NCBI GenBank assembly: GCA_009692285.1
Contig: SHZO01000002.1
Span: 1-46,887 of the forward strand
Direction: 5' to 3'
DNA: 46,887 nt
From: Gammaproteobacteria bacterium
Lineage (GTDB): Bacteria > Pseudomonadota > Gammaproteobacteria > Steroidobacterales > Steroidobacteraceae
The notes under the pieces were generated by a model that worked only from the letters and a program-made list of their open reading frames with translations, did not search any database and had not been told where the DNA came from. This document shows positions 44,342-46,887 of the stretch, piece by piece (within the stretch, counting starts at the first letter, position 1; each line of letters starts with the position of its first letter). Both the position numbers and the translations under genes were made by a program.

Positions 44342-45688
44342 ATGTTGCAACAAGTTGATGCTTCTCGTATCCCGGAATTGAAGTCCGTAGTGTCCTTAGC
44401 CTTGGAGCTTGCGCGTAGCGCGGGCGCTAGCCAGTGCGAGGCCAATGCTAGCTTGCAGAAGGGTTTAAATGTCACGGTGCGCCTTGGAGAGGTGGAGACG
44501 CTGGAATATCAGCGTGATAGGGGGCTCAGTATCACGGTTTATTTTGGGCATCGCAAAGGTTCCGCTAGTACCGCTGATCTGGCTCTGAGCGCCGTGCGCA
44601 GTACAGTTGCTAAAGCCTGTGCTATTGCGCGGTACACAGCTGAGGATGAGTGCGCAGGACTGGCTGACGCTATACGTTTAGCGACTGAATTTAAGAATTT
44701 ACAGCTTGATTTTCCTTGGGACCTGCAGCCTGATGCAGCAGTTGTACTCGCGCATGAGTGTGAGTCTGCAGGTCTTGCGGTGGATAAGCGTCTGACTAAT
44801 TCTGAAGGCGCTAGCGTAAGTACACAACGAGGCGTTAGTGTTTATGGGAATAGCCATGGTTTTTTAGAAGGTGAGACTAGCTCCAGTCATTCGGTGAGTT
44901 GTGTACTGTTGGCCTCTGAAGGCCACGATATGCAGCGTGATTATTGGTACAGCTCGGCGCGTGATCCTGCTGATTTGCAGGCAGTGCAAGCTATCGGGCG
45001 TACTGCAGGCATGCGCGCTATCGCACGATTGGGTGCGCGCCGTCTGACAACTGGTAAAGCACCTGTTTTATTTGCACCAGAGGTGGCTCGAGGTTTAATT
45101 GGTCATTTTATTGGAGCAGTCAGTGGTGGCAGTCAATATAGGAAAGCTACATTTTTGTTAGATTCTATAGGACAACAAATTTTTCCTAGTTGGGTACAAA
45201 TGCATGAGCGCCCACATTTGCTGAGAGCCGCTGCAAGTAGTAACTTTGATAGTGAAGGAGTGCAGACCACTGATCGTGAATTAATTCAAGATGGTGTCCT
45301 CGAAGGATACCTATTGGGGAGTTATTCTGCTCGTAAACTGGGGCTTGTTAGTACTGGTAATGCGGGAGGCCTACATAATCTTTTAGTAGATCCAAGTGCG
45401 GGTAGACCTGATTTTAGCGCGCTACTTAAAGAAATGGGGAACGGTTTATTTGTGACTGAATTAATGGGTCAAGGGGTCAATGGTGTGACAGGCGACTATT
45501 CCCGTGGCGCTACCGGTTTTTGGGTCGAAGGGGGGGCGATTGCTTATCCGGTACATGAGATTACTATTGCTGGGAATCTCAAAAGTATGTATAAAAATTT
45601 TGTAGCAATTGGCAGCGATATTGATTTGAGAGGTGGTATTCATATGGGCTCTTTATTGCTCAGTGAGCTTACAATTGCTGGTGAATGA
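44342..45688 (+). CDS. pmbA: TldE/PmbA, non-catalytic partner of TldD
   Basis: Forms the heterodimeric TldD/TldE protease. It has 448 residues. The N-terminal part has ALELARSAGASQCEANASLQKGLNVTVRLGEVETLEYQRDRGLSITVYFGHRKGSASTADL, close to E. coli PmbA. It lacks the HExxxH motif, as expected for the TldE subunit; the equivalent region reads APEVARGLIGHFIGAVSGGSQYRKATFL. The end has TGDYSRGATGFWVEGGAIAYPVHEITIAGNL. The ribosome binding site is weak. It is divergent from the short darP. Confidence 0.96.
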   Translation: MLQQVDASRIPELKSVVSLALELARSAGASQCEANASLQKGLNVTVRLGEVETLEYQRDRGLSITVYFGHRKGSASTADLALSAVRSTVAKACAIARYTAEDECAGLADAIRLATEFKNLQLDFPWDLQPDAAVVLAHECESAGLAVDKRLTNSEGASVSTQRGVSVYGNSHGFLEGETSSSHSVSCVLLASEGHDMQRDYWYSSARDPADLQAVQAIGRTAGMRAIARLGARRLTTGKAPVLFAPEVARGLIGHFIGAVSGGSQYRKATFLLDSIGQQIFPSWVQMHERPHLLRAAASSNFDSEGVQTTDRELIQDGVLEGYLLGSYSARKLGLVSTGNAGGLHNLLVDPSAGRPDFSALLKEMGNGLFVTELMGQGVNGVTGDYSRGATGFWVEGGAIAYPVHEITIAGNLKSMYKNFVAIGSDIDLRGGIHMGSLLLSELTIAGE

Positions 45689-45717
45689 GATTTTTAATCT
45701 AAGTAATTGAGTTATAA

Positions 45718-45993
45718 ATGGAAAATCAGCACAATATTGTAGTTGCAGACAACCCATCTAGGTGGGTTAGGGTGTTTCACATGGCTCTATTAATATTTCT
45801 GTTGTATGTAGCAGAATTTATTATGTGGATGTTGGTTGGTATTAGCTTGGTTGTCATGTTAGTCACTGGCAGCTCAAATGAGCGACTGAGGGATTTTGGC
45901 AAACAATTGTCAACCTACGTATACAGTTTGACGATGTTCCTCACGTATAACAATGATCAGAAACCATTCCCTTTTTCAGACTGGCCCAAGTAG
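45718..45993 (+). CDS. DUF4389 membrane protein
   Basis: 91-residue protein with a hydrophobic central stretch (VFHMALLIFLLYVAEFIMWMLVGISLVVMLVTG) that could form one long or two short membrane helices. It is followed by NERLRDFGKQLSTYVYSLTMFLTYNNDQKPFPFSDWP, the recognisable DUF4389 end. The function is unknown. It follows pmbA by 29 bases and may be cotranscribed. The 118 bases after it hold no clear terminator, only an A/T-rich stretch. Confidence 0.85.
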   Translation: MENQHNIVVADNPSRWVRVFHMALLIFLLYVAEFIMWMLVGISLVVMLVTGSSNERLRDFGKQLSTYVYSLTMFLTYNNDQKPFPFSDWPK

Positions 45994-46111
45994 CTTAATG
46001 CTATAAAATTGGCATGAATCTTTCAGTGCGCGCGATTTAAAAAATCTCATAGAACTATAAGTTGGGCAAAAAAAATAAATAATTTAAATATGTTAAGGAA
46101 AATGGAAATCT

Positions 46112-46887
46112 TCACTCTGGGCTAGTAAGTCGGCTTAGGGCCTCGCGATATTTTTCACTAGTCTTGGTAATTATATCTGCAGGTAGTTTGGGCGCTGGTG
46201 CTCGTTTGTTCCAATCAAGCGACTCTAAATAATCCCGAACAAATTGTTTGTCAAACGAGGGCGGACTTATACCAACACGGTATGTGTCTACTGGCCAAAA
46301 GCGTGATGAGTCAGGTGTAATAGCTTCATCAATTAGTGTGAGCTGACCTGCCTCATCTAAACCAAATTCGAATTTAGTGTCTGCAATTATAATGCCGCAA
46401 GCCTGCGCATGCAGAGCCGCATAAGTATAAAGTGCGAGTGAGATTTCACAAATTTCTTTGGCAAGTGCAACACCTACGGTTTGCTCAGTTTTTACAAAAG
46501 AAATATTCTCATCGTGTTGACCTGCGGGAGCTTTATAGGCTGGTGTGAATAGGGGAGTATCAAGTTGCTGCGCTTGCCGTAAATTTTTTGGCAACTCAAT
46601 TCCACATACCATACCACTGGCTTGGTAATCCTTCCAACCAGAACCAATTAAATAACCGCGTACTACCGCTTCTATGGGCAGAGCTTTTAAACGCCGAACG
46701 ATAATTGCGCGGCCTTGTAATAATAAGCGCTCATCAGGATCCAGCGGCAAACTATCCAAAGAAATATTGGACAGTTGATTGGGTATGATATGCGTAGTGC
46801 GCTTAAACCAGAAATTTGATATTTCGGTGAGTACGCGACCTTTATGTGGAATTGGGTCTTCCAGAATAACATCGAAAGCCGAGAGTC
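46112..46887 (-). CDS. purC: SAICAR synthetase PurC (N-terminus outside window)
   Basis: Adds aspartate to CAIR in purine synthesis, the step after PurE/PurK. The ORF track starts at an internal TTG (46759), but the frame stays open to the window edge. The extra part reads [38 protein letters not shown], the typical PurC region. The rest includes [48 protein letters not shown] and [15 protein letters not shown]. About 257 codons are visible, so roughly 35 to 45 N-terminal residues are missing. The length suits the 300-residue form of PurC. Confidence 0.96.
   Translation of the reverse strand, partial: LSAFDVILEDPIPHKGRVLTEISNFWFKRTTHIIPNQLSNISLDSLPLDPDERLLLQGRAIIVRRLKALPIEAVVRGYLIGSGWKDYQASGMVCGIELPKNLRQAQQLDTPLFTPAYKAPAGQHDENISFVKTEQTVGVALAKEICEISLALYTYAALHAQACGIIIADTKFEFGLDEAGQLTLIDEAITPDSSRFWPVDTYRVGISPPSFDKQFVRDYLESLDWNKRAPAPKLPADIITKTSEKYREALSRLTSPE

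Noticed and set aside
45994-46111. Terminator or small RNA between the DUF4389 gene and purC
   Set aside because: Only a 4-5 bp weak dyad and A-runs are present, not enough to support a call.
1-46887. CRISPR arrays, defence islands, prophage or insertion sequences
   Set aside because: No regularly spaced repeats, transposase, integrase or Cas-like proteins appear in the translated frames.

Overview
The window reads as a chromosomal segment of a free-living gammaproteobacterium, probably on the Xanthomonadales/Steroidobacterales side. The reasons are a PepQ-type prolidase close to the enterobacterial enzyme, fused two-gene pntAB, the linkage miaB-phoH-ybeY-corC-lnt, and the order nadD-rsfS-rlmH-maf-rng-nitrilase-tldD next to yjgA-pmbA. 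No infA lies between secY and rpmJ. This placement is an inference from gene content and order; no tree was computed. Base composition looks moderate throughout and coding density is very high. I see no tRNA, rRNA, insertion sequence, prophage or CRISPR array, and no gene-free stretch above 300 bases.

Layout. (1) 1-6050, + strand: end of the spc operon and the alpha operon (rplR partial, rpsE, rpmD, rplO, secY, rpmJ, rpsM, rpsK, rpsD, rpoA, rplQ), with a perfect hairpin just before rpsM. (2) 6112-11021: pepQ (-), a small Ala-rich lipoprotein (+) with a good terminator, and uvrA (-). (3) 11221-18436, + strand: ssb, then a tightly coupled run miaB-phoH-ybeY-corC-lnt, followed by a DegQ/DegP-type protease that appears to be a lipoprotein. 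(4) 18453-21650: an accessory cassette of an MFS transporter and a bicupin protein (-) divergent from a VOC/glyoxalase-like protein (+), with an 8-bp inverted repeat between them. (5) 21708-28453, + strand: leuS, lptE, an HExxH protein resembling EpmC, and pntA-pntB.

(6) 28472-34922, - strand: a compact seven-gene run that begins with a ZnuD-like TonB receptor and continues with a DUF2796 (ZrgA-like) periplasmic protein, a LolD/MacB-type ABC ATPase, an FtsX/MacB-type permease, a DUF3299 protein, HinT and a proline iminopeptidase. A near-perfect Zur box sits in front of the receptor. This is the most interesting system here: a zinc-starvation module like the Vibrio Zrg system, joined to its own outer-membrane receptor and built around a permease class not normally used for import.

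(7) 35008-42255, + strand: holA-nadD-rsfS-rlmH-maf-rng-nit-tldD, almost all overlapping or adjacent. (8) 42233-46887: purK-purE (-), a shortened yjgA/darP (-), pmbA/tldE (+), a DUF4389 membrane protein (+) and the C-terminal part of purC (-). In many gammaproteobacteria leuS-lptE-holA-nadD-rsfS-rlmH are contiguous. Here about 10 kb (the HExxH protein, pntAB and the zinc run) separates lptE from holA, and purEK separates tldD from yjgA-pmbA.
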